Shown here in pieces: positions 7,346-15,155 of a stretch of 64,000 nt of DNA. Made by a program: the position numbers and the translations under genes. Each line of letters begins with the position of its first letter. Within the stretch, counting starts at the first letter, position 1. Source of the DNA: an uncultured Eubacteriales bacterium (GTDB lineage: Bacteria; Bacillota; Clostridia; Oscillospirales; Oscillospiraceae); the NCBI GenBank assembly GCA_900543085.1, contig UQQF01000004.1:11361-75360 (forward strand), given 5' to 3'. The notes beneath the pieces are model-generated. The model saw only the letters and a program-made list of their open reading frames with translations. It was not told the origin of the DNA and made no database searches.

Positions 7346-8281
7346 TTACGCCCAGTCCAGCTGCTCGGGCGCGCGCAGGCGCTGATGCTTGTAAAATGGT
7401 ACGCCCAGCTCCCTGCCCAGGCTGCGCACCAGGTCTTTATAGCAGCCCTTGAGCTTGTCGTGGAAGAAGATCGCCTCCACTCCCCCGGCTATGGCGTTCA
7501 CGCAGGCCTTTGCGCGCTCCAGCCCGCTCTCGTCCTCATATCTGCCCGAGACCAGCCACTGGTTGGCCAGGATGTGCGTTATGCCGAAGGCCTCGTCGCC
7601 CCAGGTCGTGAACACCGCTTCGGCGAAGCTTGGCTCGAAGTGAGTGCCGCCTACGCAGAGTATGTTGTGGACGCGGCGTCCGTCATCGTCAAAGACCTGC
7701 GTCAGCGTGTGAGCCAGCGCGCGGCAGGCGCGCTCGTCCTCCCAGCTGCCCGGGTCGCTCCCCACCTCGATGTCCACCATCGGCACCGGGTAGCGCGTCA
7801 GCAGCCCGGGGTCGCCGTCTCCCCCGCGCATTCCCGACCAGTGCGTGGCCTCCGTCAGCACGCGGTACTCGTTTAGTCCCAGCGCCGCGCGCTCGCGTTC
7901 ATAGGCCAGGAGCAGATTCCGCATATACCGCGGAGCTGCGGCGCCGAAGACGCCCGAGTCCACGTCGCCCAGCGAGTGCACCGTGAGCACGTTGGCCGGC
8001 GCATGCGCCCCCTCGTGCCAGGTCACCATCCCGGACATGTCGCAGTCCGCGAAGTGCGCGTTCATGTACGGCAAAAAGCGCGGATAGTCCAGGCAAAGCG
8101 CCGTGTCCGTGGACACAAAGTAGTATTCATGCCCGCCGGCGCAGAGCCTTTTGACCCCCCTGCCGGCGAAGTCTATGCCCGTGTCCTCGGCCAGGCAGCC
8201 CTCGGCTCCGAGGATGTCCCAGACCTTCGCGGCCACGTGACCCCAGGCGCGGTTGTCGCTTATGTAGTATACTGCTTTCAT
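7346..8281 (-). CDS. D-aminoacyl-tRNA deacylase homologue, archaeal/plant GEK1 (DtdA) type
   Basis: Enzymes of this family clear D-amino acids wrongly attached to tRNA. The 311-residue protein matches in several places: S-T-D-T-A-L-C-L, L-T-V-H-S-L-G-D, V-L-T-E-A-T-H, V-D-I-E-V-G-S-D-P-G-S-W-E-D-E-R-A, V-G-G-T-H-F-E-P-S-F and H-I-L-A-N-Q-W. In archaeal DtdA the third motif normally continues H-H-G-P; here it reads H-W-S-G, so activity or substrate may differ. GGAGGAC precedes the ATG. It follows degV on the same strand with a hairpin between. The family is unusual in bacteria. Confidence 0.7.
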   Translation of the reverse strand: MKAVYYISDNRAWGHVAAKVWDILGAEGCLAEDTGIDFAGRGVKRLCAGGHEYYFVSTDTALCLDYPRFLPYMNAHFADCDMSGMVTWHEGAHAPANVLTVHSLGDVDSGVFGAAAPRYMRNLLLAYERERAALGLNEYRVLTEATHWSGMRGGDGDPGLLTRYPVPMVDIEVGSDPGSWEDERACRALAHTLTQVFDDDGRRVHNILCVGGTHFEPSFAEAVFTTWGDEAFGITHILANQWLVSGRYEDESGLERAKACVNAIAGGVEAIFFHDKLKGCYKDLVRSLGRELGVPFYKHQRLRAPEQLDWA

Positions 8282-8300
8282 TATGTCCTCCAAACGACCT

Positions 8301-8335
8301 GCGAGCCGGGGAATTGTTCCCCGGCTCGCTTTTTC
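8301..8335 (-). terminator. Hairpin between degV and the deacylase gene
   Basis: GCGAGCCGGGGAA pairs with TTCCCCGGCTCGC, directly after the degV stop. The T-run lies on the plus side (CTTTTTC), so on the minus strand it may only partly terminate and let the deacylase gene be read through. Confidence 0.6.
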
Positions 8336-9239
8336 AGTCAAGCCTTGCCTTAGCAAGTATGCCTATGCCCAGCGCGTGCGGGCCGGTGTGGACCGCGATC
8401 ACGGAGCTTATGTGGGTTATGGGTATCTCTCCCCCGCCGCCGAGGCCAAGCTCGTCCAGCACGGCCTCCAGGCGTCCGCGGAACTCGACGGCTTCGTTGT
8501 AGTCGTAGCCGTAGCCCAGGCAGATGTCGAACTGATCGCGGCTGGTAAACGTCTCCTTGAGGTATTCCCTGGCATTGGAGAGCGTTTTGTCCAGGGTCTT
8601 GGCGCGGCCGCGGCCTATGCCGCCGAGGAAGATCTCGCCCTCCTTGAGCGTTATCACGGGGCGTATTCCGAGCACGGAGCTGACCTTGCCGGCCAGCTTG
8701 CCTATGCGGCCGCCGTTGGCCAGGTAGTCCATGCTGCCGATGGTGAAGAATATACGTCCGGTGGGGCGGATTTCATATATGCGCTCCACAGCCGTCTCAT
8801 AGGGCACGTCGGCGTCGCGCATGTTGCAGGCCTCCAGTACCATGAGTCCCTGGAGCACCGTGTTGACCATGGAGTTTATGACGGTTATCTGCGCGTCCGG
8901 GTAGTCCTCGCGCAGCAGGTCGAGAGCTATGCAGGCCGTTTGATAGGAGTTGGAGAATTTCTCGGTTATGCAGAGTACGACGGCCTTCTCCCCAGCCTTG
9001 GCTATCTCGGTAAACACCTTCAGATAGTCCTGGGTAGAGGGTGTGGAGCTCTTGGGATATACGCCGGGATGCGTCACCATCCACTCGTAAAACTCGTCGT
9101 CGCCGATGTCCACGCCCTGCTGCAAATATTCGCCGCTGCCGAGCATGACGAAGAAGTTGATTACGCCGATGTCCCTAGCCTTTACAACTTCGGCGGGGAT
9201 ATCGCCTGAGCCGTCAGTTAATACTCTGAAATCTCCCAT
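8334..9239 (-). CDS. DegV family fatty-acid-binding protein
   Basis: DegV/FakB proteins bind a fatty acid and hand it to the FakA kinase for phospholipid synthesis in Firmicutes. The 301-residue protein starts F-R-V-L-T-D-G-S-G-D-I-P and continues with P-K-S-S-T-P-S-T-Q-D-Y, the loop that holds the lipid carboxylate. T-I-G-S-M-D-Y-L-A-N-G-G-R-I and I-R-P-V-I-T-L-K-E-G-E are further family marks. No fakA is next to it. AGGTAAGCAG stands before the ATG; the site is modest. Confidence 0.92.
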   Translation of the reverse strand: MGDFRVLTDGSGDIPAEVVKARDIGVINFFVMLGSGEYLQQGVDIGDDEFYEWMVTHPGVYPKSSTPSTQDYLKVFTEIAKAGEKAVVLCITEKFSNSYQTACIALDLLREDYPDAQITVINSMVNTVLQGLMVLEACNMRDADVPYETAVERIYEIRPTGRIFFTIGSMDYLANGGRIGKLAGKVSSVLGIRPVITLKEGEIFLGGIGRGRAKTLDKTLSNAREYLKETFTSRDQFDICLGYGYDYNEAVEFRGRLEAVLDELGLGGGGEIPITHISSVIAVHTGPHALGIGILAKARLD

Positions 9240-9306
9240 CTGCTTACCTCATTTCTGCCAGGATTTATTGACCGGCGTCCGACCCGTATGACCAGGCCGG
9301 ACGCCG

Positions 9307-9395
9307 TGGCGGAGAGGATGGGATTCGAACCCATGGCCCGTTGCCGGGTCACCGGTTTTCAAGACCGGCTCCTTAAACCACTCGGACACCTCTCC
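9307..9395 (-). tRNA. tRNA-Ser (anticodon TGA)
   Basis: On the minus strand GGAGAGG pairs with CCTCTCC, the anticodon arm is CCGGT-CTTGAAA-ACCGG, and there is a long variable arm (GACCCGGCAACGGGCC) as in class II tRNAs. G plus encoded CCA end the gene. Confidence 0.95.
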
Positions 9396-9420
9396 ACATG
9401 CGCGTGCTCGATGACGATTT

Positions 9421-9448
9421 ATTATAACATTTTCCCGGAGATTTACAA
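9421..9448 (-). promoter_or_regulatory. Promoter of tRNA-Ser(TGA)
   Basis: TTGTAA, 16 bases and TATAAT on the minus strand, about 25 bases before the tRNA. Confidence 0.75.
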
Positions 9449-9570
9449 GTATTAAATTGTGTACATTCCTCTCAGTTTGAATTTGCCGCCAAGTCTTGAC
9501 GCGGCCGGGGGTGTTGGAGTTAAATATATTAGTAAAATAAGAGCCTGCACATTCAAAAGGGACGGTGGAA

Positions 9571-10065
9571 ATGAAAAAGCTGTACATGATAGGCGGCGCG
9601 ATGGGCGTCGGGAAAACCACCGTGTGCCAAATATTGAAGCGGCGGCTGGACAACTGCGCTTTCCTCGACGGCGACTGGTGCTGGGACATGCACCCCTTTC
9701 GCGTCACCGGGGAGACGAAGGCGCTGGTGCTCGGGAACATATGCCACGTGCTCAACAGCTTCCTCGACTGCGAGGCGTTTGACAACGTCGTCTTCTGCTG
9801 GGTCATGCACGACCAGGCCGTGATCGACGCCATACTCTCGCGCCTGCACACCTCCGGCTGGGACGTGAAGTGCCTGTCCCTCGTGTGCTCCGAGCGCGCG
9901 CTGACCGAGCGGCTGCGCCGCGACATTGACGCCGGGGTGCGCGACGCCGGCGTGCCGGAGCGCGCCCTCGACCGCCTGAGGCTCTACCCCGGACTTGACA
10001 CACACAAGCTGGACGTCACGGAGCTGTCCCCGGAGGAGGCCGCGCTTGAGATCCTGCGGCTGTAA
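9571..10065 (+). CDS. P-loop nucleoside/nucleotide kinase-like protein
   Basis: The 164-residue product opens M-K-K-L-Y-M-I-G-G-A-M-G-V-G-K-T-T-V, a Walker A loop, followed by C-A-F-L-D-G-D-W-C-W-D, a strand with the acidic pair seen in small-molecule kinases. The middle and C-terminus fit the adenylate/shikimate kinase-like fold, with R-L-R-R-D as a possible lid. The substrate is unknown. The ATG was preferred over a GTG two codons upstream because AAAGGGA would be too close to the GTG. It opens a rightward gene cluster. Confidence 0.7.
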   Translation: MKKLYMIGGAMGVGKTTVCQILKRRLDNCAFLDGDWCWDMHPFRVTGETKALVLGNICHVLNSFLDCEAFDNVVFCWVMHDQAVIDAILSRLHTSGWDVKCLSLVCSERALTERLRRDIDAGVRDAGVPERALDRLRLYPGLDTHKLDVTELSPEEAALEILRL

Positions 10066-10115
10066 ACCCCCGGCGAGCGAGCCGCGACATCCGCTGCGAA
10101 AGGAGCGATTATCCA

Positions 10116-10715
10116 ATGCCATATACAATACGCCCGGCGACGACAGCCGACGGCGCGGCCTGCGCCGCGATATACGCGCCGTACATCGAGACCGCCGTCA
10201 CCTTCGAGTCGCCCGCGCCGGACGCCGCCGAGCTGTCGCGGCGCATCGCCGACACCCTGCGCGGCTACCCCTGGCTCGTCTGCGAGCGGGACGGGGAGGT
10301 TCTCGGCTACGCATACGCCCACCGCTACCGCCCCCGCGCCGCCTTTGACTGGACGTCGGAGTTCTCGATATACATGAGCCAGGCCGAGCGCGGGCACGGC
10401 GCGGGCGCCGCGCTGTACAACGCGGTGGCCGAGCTGATGACCGCCCAGGGCTACATCGTGGCCTACGGCCTGGTCAGCACCCCGAACGAGCCGAGCGAGC
10501 GCCTGCACGAAAAGTGCGGCTTCAAGCGCATGTTCACGCTGGAAAACTGCGCGTGGAAGCTGGGCGAGTGGCGCGATCTCACCTACTACATGCGTATTCT
10601 CGCGCCCATGAGCGATGCGCCCGCGCCGGTGAGGGCTTTCCCCGAGCTTGAGGCGGGGTTTGTGCGCTCGGTGTGCGAAAAGCACGCCGCGCAGATAAGG
10701 GAGGTACGGACATGA
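10116..10715 (+). CDS. GNAT N-acetyltransferase, phosphinothricin acetyltransferase-like
   Basis: The 199-residue protein starts I-R-P-A-T-T-A-D-G-A-A-C-A-A-I-Y and has T-F-E-S-P-A-P, W-L-V-C-E-R-D-G-E-V-L-G-Y-A-Y-A, and S-I-Y-M-S-Q-A-E-R-G-H-G-A-G-A-A-L, the last being the acetyl-CoA pyrophosphate loop. These match the Pat/Bar group, which often acetylates methionine sulfone or sulfoximine type amino acids. A C-terminal extension of about 30 residues is unusual. AAAGGAGCG lies ahead of the ATG. It overlaps the next gene by ATGA, so the two are translationally coupled. Confidence 0.82.
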   Translation: MPYTIRPATTADGAACAAIYAPYIETAVTFESPAPDAAELSRRIADTLRGYPWLVCERDGEVLGYAYAHRYRPRAAFDWTSEFSIYMSQAERGHGAGAALYNAVAELMTAQGYIVAYGLVSTPNEPSERLHEKCGFKRMFTLENCAWKLGEWRDLTYYMRILAPMSDAPAPVRAFPELEAGFVRSVCEKHAAQIREVRT

Positions 10716-11170
10716 CCAAAACCAACGCCATGCGCCTGCTGGACGCGGCGGGCATCGCCTACCGCACAACGGAGTACGAGTACGACGAGAGCGACCTCTC
10801 CGGCAAGCACGCCGCCGAGCAGATAGGCATGCCCCCCGAGCAGGTGTTCAAGACCCTGGTCACGCGCGGGGACAAGACCGGCATCCTGGTCTTCTGCATC
10901 CCCGTCCTGGACGAGCTGGACCTGCGCCGCGCGGCGAGCGTGTCCGGCAACAAGAAGCTGGAGATGATACACGTCAAGGAGCTGCTGCCCCTGACCGGCT
11001 ACATGCGCGGCGGCTGCTCGCCCATCGGCATGAAGAAGAAGTACCCGACGTACATAGACGAGACGTACATACTCTTTGACGAGATAGCCGTCTCCGCCGG
11101 GATGCGCGGCGAGCAGATAATCCTCGACCCCAACGACCTGGTGCGCTACGTCGGCGCGGAGGTGTACTGA
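10712..11170 (+). CDS. ybaK: Cys-tRNA(Pro)/Cys-tRNA(Cys) deacylase YbaK/EbsC type
   Basis: YbaK hydrolyses Cys mischarged on tRNA-Pro. The 152-residue protein has T-K-T-N-A-M-R-L-L-D at the start, F-K-T-L-V-T-R-G in the middle and Y-M-R-G-G-C-S-P-I-G-M-K-K-K-Y-P, the conserved loop with G-G-x-S-P and the catalytic Lys region. C-terminal I-I-L-D-P-N-D-L is also typical. It overlaps the acetyltransferase gene (ATGA) and precedes the next gene by five bases, suggesting an operon. Confidence 0.92.
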   Translation: MTKTNAMRLLDAAGIAYRTTEYEYDESDLSGKHAAEQIGMPPEQVFKTLVTRGDKTGILVFCIPVLDELDLRRAASVSGNKKLEMIHVKELLPLTGYMRGGCSPIGMKKKYPTYIDETYILFDEIAVSAGMRGEQIILDPNDLVRYVGAEVY

Positions 11171-11175
11171 GCGGC

Positions 11176-12621
11176 ATGGACAAGACTTACGCAAAGCTGC
11201 TCCGGACGGGCATAGACCTCGCGCCGCTGGGCGTGGAGCGCGGCGAGGGCGAGCTCTATTTCTGCACCCCGCGCGGCGCGTCCCTGATAGGCTGGGAGGG
11301 CGCGGACGGCATACACTACTGCTTTGTGCGCGGCTACGGCGGCACGGTTTTCGCCGTCAGCCCCATGAACTCCGCGCCGGACTATGTCCACGCCGTGGCG
11401 GCCGACTTTGCGGACTTTCTGCGGCTGCTGCTCAGCTGCGGCCACGGTGCGGCCATCGAGCAGTGCTGGCGCTGGAGCCGCGAGCAGTTCGACGCCTATC
11501 TCGCGGAGAATCCGCCCACGGACGCGGCGCTCGCCGTCATGGACGAGATACGCGAAAAGCTCGGCCTCAAGCCCATGGAGGACGCCTGGGGCTATATCCA
11601 CGCGCTGCAGGACGGCTTCGACTACGGCAAAATAAAGTACGAAGACCCCGAGTGCATCGCCTCGCCCTCCGAGCCGGAGCCGGAGCCGTGGGTCGTGCGC
11701 TATGACGGCGCCCGCGACAAGCCGGGCACGGAGCTGCGCCTCGACAGGCGCTTCACCTGGGCGGGACACGAGTGGTGCTTCCCCGCGGTCTACTCCTGCG
11801 CCAAGGGTCTGGTCATGGACGTGGCCATGAGCGCCCCCGTGGAGGACGTGCTCGCCTTCATGGCCAAGTGGGCGCCGCAGGGCAAGGCGCACTACAGCGA
11901 TTTCAGCAAGGCCGACCGTATGCGCATAGAGCACGAACACCCGCTGGGTCTGGACTTCTCCGTCTCTGTGACCGTCAACGGCCGCGTTCTGCGCACGGAA
12001 GGCGCAAGCGGCCGGGGCTGGGCGCCCATCGAGGGCTGGGAGAGCCGGGAAGCGCAGCGCGCCGTCGAGCACTACCGCCTCGACCCCGACCGCTGCTGGC
12101 AGTTCATGCGCATACGCTTCCCCTGGAAGCGGCGCATGGACATAAATTCGCTCTCCGCCGTCCTCACCGCGCGGAAGGCGGACATCCCCGGAGAGAGCTT
12201 CACTGTCTCCGGCGCGGGCGATGAGGTTGCCCTCACGCACCCCGTGACCGGTGCGAAGTATACGCTCACCGTGTGTGAATACAGCGCCAATGAACTGGAC
12301 AGTGCCGACTTCGGCGGCGGAGACGAGTGGGAGTACCCCACGCACTGTGTGACGCTCGAATACACGCTCACACCCGATCTGGACGATGAAAGTTTCCAGA
12401 TAGTCGATGCCTCGGAGGGCGACCGTCCCCGCCGCAGGCACAGCAGCGGCTCAGGCCCAACGGCTTCGCACGGCGCTGTCTTCTGCGTGCTGGACGACGG
12501 CAGCGGCGACGGACGGCGCGCGGCCTCCTCCTCGCTGTACTTTGAGGCGCCGGAGCGCGTCACGTGGCTGCCCGTGTTTCGCGAAACTCCCTGCGAAGGC
12601 CTGGAACTAAAGCTGCTTTGA
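11176..12621 (+). CDS. Unknown 481-residue cytosolic protein
   Basis: I do not recognise this family. The N-terminal 110 residues (L-Y-F-C-T-P-R-G-A-S-L-I-G-W, then G-G-T-V-F-A-V-S-P) look like a compact alpha/beta domain, loosely like SUKH/SMI1-type modules seen next to toxins, but that is a weak impression. A Pro/Glu linker (S-E-P-E-P-E-P) near 165 separates it from a C-terminal half rich in Trp and Arg with beta pattern. There is no signal peptide or membrane segment. It follows ybaK by five bases and probably shares its transcript. Confidence 0.75.
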   Translation: MDKTYAKLLRTGIDLAPLGVERGEGELYFCTPRGASLIGWEGADGIHYCFVRGYGGTVFAVSPMNSAPDYVHAVAADFADFLRLLLSCGHGAAIEQCWRWSREQFDAYLAENPPTDAALAVMDEIREKLGLKPMEDAWGYIHALQDGFDYGKIKYEDPECIASPSEPEPEPWVVRYDGARDKPGTELRLDRRFTWAGHEWCFPAVYSCAKGLVMDVAMSAPVEDVLAFMAKWAPQGKAHYSDFSKADRMRIEHEHPLGLDFSVSVTVNGRVLRTEGASGRGWAPIEGWESREAQRAVEHYRLDPDRCWQFMRIRFPWKRRMDINSLSAVLTARKADIPGESFTVSGAGDEVALTHPVTGAKYTLTVCEYSANELDSADFGGGDEWEYPTHCVTLEYTLTPDLDDESFQIVDASEGDRPRRRHSSGSGPTASHGAVFCVLDDGSGDGRRAASSSLYFEAPERVTWLPVFRETPCEGLELKLL

Positions 12622-12646
12622 GGCGGCATTTTCAGAGGTGAACACT

Positions 12647-12706
12647 ATGAGACGAATACGCAAAATTCGTTCGGTCTCAGTTGTTTTCTCCGTTGAAAGG
12701 TGGTGA
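12647..12706 (+). CDS. Possible 19-codon leader peptide before the acetyltransferase gene
   Basis: An ATG behind AGAGGTG opens a 19-residue basic/hydrophobic peptide starting M-R-R-I-R-K-I-R and ending in TGA. Its frame is that of the acetyltransferase, whose open frame begins right after this stop. TGAGAC and GTCTCA, with GAAT/ATTC inside, form a hairpin over the leader start. Such leaders control some antibiotic-resistance genes by attenuation; here that role is inference. Confidence 0.35.
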   Translation: MRRIRKIRSVSVVFSVERW

Positions 12707-12757
12707 AAATATTCTAAAACGGAGGCAAAACCAACGCTAAACATACCCGACCCAAAC

Positions 12758-13387
12758 GTGATATTCCCCAACGGATACGGCACTTCGTGCTTTGTGAAAA
12801 ACGTAGTCCACGCCCCTAACATAGAGATAGGCGACTACACTTACTACGATGACGACACCGACCCCACAGGCTTCGAGCGCAACAACGTGCTGTTCAACTA
12901 CCCCGAGTTCGGCGACAGGCTGATAATCGGCAAGTTCTGCGCCCTCGCCCAGGGCACGACATTCATAATGGGTCCGGCCAACCACCGCACCGGCAGTGCG
13001 AGCACCTACCCCTTCAACGCCTTCGGCGGCGCGTGGACCGGGGCGACGCCCGACCACATGTCCCAGCTCCCGCGCAAGGGCGACACGGTCGTCGGCAACG
13101 ACGTCTGGCTCGGCCGCGACTGCGTGGTCATGCCCGGCGTGAAAATCGGCGACGGGGCTATAGTCGCGGCCTACAGCGTCGTGACGCGCGACGTAGCCCC
13201 CTACACTGTCGCAGGCGGCAACCCCGCGCGGTTTATCAAGAACCGCTTCGACGAGGAGCTGACCGGGCTGCTGCTGCGCCTCAAGTGGTGGGATCTCCCG
13301 CCCGAGGAGCTTGTCGCATGGCTCCCCATCCTCTGCGACGAAAACCTGGAAAATCTACGCTCCGCGCTGAAAAGCAGGCTGGATTGA
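12758..13387 (+). CDS. Vat-like hexapeptide (xenobiotic) acetyltransferase
   Basis: The product is a left-handed beta-helix O-acetyltransferase of the Vat/XAT group, which inactivates streptogramin A or chloramphenicol; close relatives can have other substrates. Marks are I-G-D-Y-T-Y-Y-D-D, the loop M-G-P-A-N-H-R with the catalytic His, V-V-G-N-D-V-W-L-G-R, V-M-P-G-V-K-I-G-D-G-A-I-V-A-A and P-A-R-F-I-K. The only standard start is this GTG, but the frame is open back to 12707 and encodes the conserved L-N-I-P-D-P-N before it. GGAGG at 12721 fits an ACG at 12734, so a non-standard or mutated start is possible. Confidence 0.82.
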   Translation: MIFPNGYGTSCFVKNVVHAPNIEIGDYTYYDDDTDPTGFERNNVLFNYPEFGDRLIIGKFCALAQGTTFIMGPANHRTGSASTYPFNAFGGAWTGATPDHMSQLPRKGDTVVGNDVWLGRDCVVMPGVKIGDGAIVAAYSVVTRDVAPYTVAGGNPARFIKNRFDEELTGLLLRLKWWDLPPEELVAWLPILCDENLENLRSALKSRLD

Positions 13388-13413
13388 CCTCGCTCAGGCG
13401 CGTTCTGACCTCC

Positions 13414-13457
13414 AACGTGGGGAAATGCGCAAATTTCGCGCATTTCCCCACGTTTTT
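13414..13457 (+). terminator. Terminator of the acetyltransferase gene
   Basis: AACGTGGGGAAATGCGC pairs perfectly with GCGCATTTCCCCACGTT and ends in T5. Confidence 0.92.
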
Positions 13458-13509
13458 GTGAAACCCATTCCATGTTTCCCGCGTCTTGATATATAAGGAG
13501 GCGATACGT

Positions 13510-13722
13510 GTGAAGAAGATTCCGGCAGTTTGTCTCGCGCTGACCATGCTCTTTACCACAGCCTGCGGAGTGCAGCAGACGCCTGTCGCGGGCACTGCCA
13601 CTCCCACACCGGAGCCGGGGACGCCCGAGGCTGCGGGATATGCAAACCGTTTTCGCACGTCTGCTTCCCATAGGAACGGCACATGGACTGAGTTTCCTAA
13701 ACTCCTTCATAATCTATCCTAA
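13510..13722 (+). pseudogene. 5' remnant of a lipoprotein gene cut at the AT-rich insert
   Basis: A GTG behind AAGGAGGCG opens a lipoprotein signal peptide (V-K-K-I-P-A-V-C-L-A-L-T-M-L-F-T-T-A-C-G) and a Pro/Thr linker (T-A-T-P-T-P-E-P-G-T-P-E). After about 45 residues the frame runs into R-T-S-A-S-H-R-N and stops, without a folded domain. Base composition drops sharply at about 13.70 kb, where the next gene begins from the other strand. I read this as the start of a secreted lipoprotein gene truncated when the insert arrived. Confidence 0.6.
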
Positions 13723-15036
13723 TGCCACATTAATAATCCGGCATTTGCTTTTGATTCTTTGTATGTCCTCACATGACAGCAACTTCTTTTGCGCAAGGGC
13801 GGCAGCAATACCTTCAATGAATTCCCAATTTAATGTAATGATTTCTTTTGCTTTGCGATAATTCTTTTCAATCTCGGCAACTACTGCCTGCTCCTGCTCT
13901 GACATGAGTCTTTGCGAATCGTCGTACACAGATGCATGAAGATGGAATCCGAGCATACAGGTGTTGACTACCAAATGTCTTGTCATGTTAAAAGCCTGAT
14001 CCAAGTCCCGTTCACAACCAATGTCTGAGATCCCAAATCTCTGCTCTATGGCTGCGGCTCCTCCAAGCGAACAGATAATGCGGCTTTTGCTCCAATAGAG
14101 CGGTGTTTTACTGTTATCATTATAATAACCCGTGAATCCTCCTTTTTTCTGGCTCGTGTCGTATGCGGAAACAAGTGTTACACTTCCCGGGCAGAGAACT
14201 TCGGACACCACAGCATGACCCGCTTCATGGTATACAATCTGTGAGATAATATGGCTCGGGTTTGAAAGACAGCTTGAGAAATCGTCCTGTTCGGCCGCAA
14301 GATCATTTTCATCATCGGGAAAGCTGTGAAATATCGTCCGCATACAAGCCTTCAAAAAGTGCTCCATAGTGATGTATTCAGCGCGCTCATACCCTGCATA
14401 TAAGCCGGCTTCGTTGATTACGGTCTCCAGTTCAGCGCAGGAGCGACCGTCCATTATTTTCGCAATTACGGCGGGATCAATACCGTCAACAGCGCGCTTG
14501 GATTGCAGGTAATAGGCTATGATTCTCTCGGCATCCTCCCCATGAGGAGCGCTCACCTCAATTGTGCGGTCAAACCTCCCTGCGCGGCAAAGGGAGCGTG
14601 GAAGACAGCTGATATTGTTCACCGTTGCCAAAACGAAGACCTGCTTATCCTTCGTTTCATCAATGCACGACTGCACCGTGATATACTCCTCTGCATCCGG
14701 ATACCGCTCGTCTACGTTGGCGAATTTGTCCATATCGTCGAGATAAACGATGGATGGCGCATTCTGTACGGCATTGTCAAAGGTTGTCGTTATTTGTTTG
14801 ATGAAATCTCCGTTCGGCGAAGCCTTGCGGCAGCAAAACGCCTTGCGTCCGCTGTCTTTTATGACAGCTGAGGCCATCAAAGATTTTCCCACTCCCGGTT
14901 CCCCGTAAAGCAGCAGCCCTCTCGGTACGGATACGCCCAGTCTGTCATAAGCTTCTCGGTTTTTCATCGTGTCGCTAATTTGCTTCAGTTCCTTTTTTAT
15001 GGCAGAATATCCGATGATCTTATCAAATGCGTTCAT
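13714..15036 (-). CDS. Soluble FtsH-like AAA+ zinc protease (M41-like)
   Basis: The 440-residue protein combines an AAA+ module with an M41-type peptidase but lacks FtsH's N-terminal membrane helices. Walker A is G-E-P-G-V-G-K-S (45-52), Walker B I-V-Y-L-D-D-M-D (96-103) and the second region of homology R-A-G-R-F-D-R (151-157). The zinc motif H-E-A-G-H is at 270-274, and G-C-E-R-D-L-D-Q-A-F later matches the FtsH segment that gives the third ligand. FtsH is usually over 600 residues. The gene is AT rich relative to its neighbours and divergent from a WYL regulator, suggesting acquired DNA and shared control. Confidence 0.85.
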   Translation of the reverse strand: MNAFDKIIGYSAIKKELKQISDTMKNREAYDRLGVSVPRGLLLYGEPGVGKSLMASAVIKDSGRKAFCCRKASPNGDFIKQITTTFDNAVQNAPSIVYLDDMDKFANVDERYPDAEEYITVQSCIDETKDKQVFVLATVNNISCLPRSLCRAGRFDRTIEVSAPHGEDAERIIAYYLQSKRAVDGIDPAVIAKIMDGRSCAELETVINEAGLYAGYERAEYITMEHFLKACMRTIFHSFPDDENDLAAEQDDFSSCLSNPSHIISQIVYHEAGHAVVSEVLCPGSVTLVSAYDTSQKKGGFTGYYNDNSKTPLYWSKSRIICSLGGAAAIEQRFGISDIGCERDLDQAFNMTRHLVVNTCMLGFHLHASVYDDSQRLMSEQEQAVVAEIEKNYRKAKEIITLNWEFIEGIAAALAQKKLLSCEDIQRIKSKCRIINVALG

Positions 15037-15155
15037 CTAAAGCACCCTCTCTTTTTTCTGTACTATAAATATACCACTGATAATGTCCCATTTTTATCCC
15101 ATCACATCTTGTAAAACATCGTCAATGGTATTAAAGTAGTACGGAGGTGAGAAGT
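15037..15155 (+). promoter_or_regulatory. Divergent promoter region between the protease and WYL genes
   Basis: This 119-base AT-rich gap serves both genes. On the minus strand TATAAATATAC and TGATAATG give candidate -10 boxes; on the plus strand AAAACATCGTCAATGGTATTAAAG precedes the WYL ribosome site. No clear inverted repeat was found. Binding by the WYL protein is inference. Confidence 0.4.
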
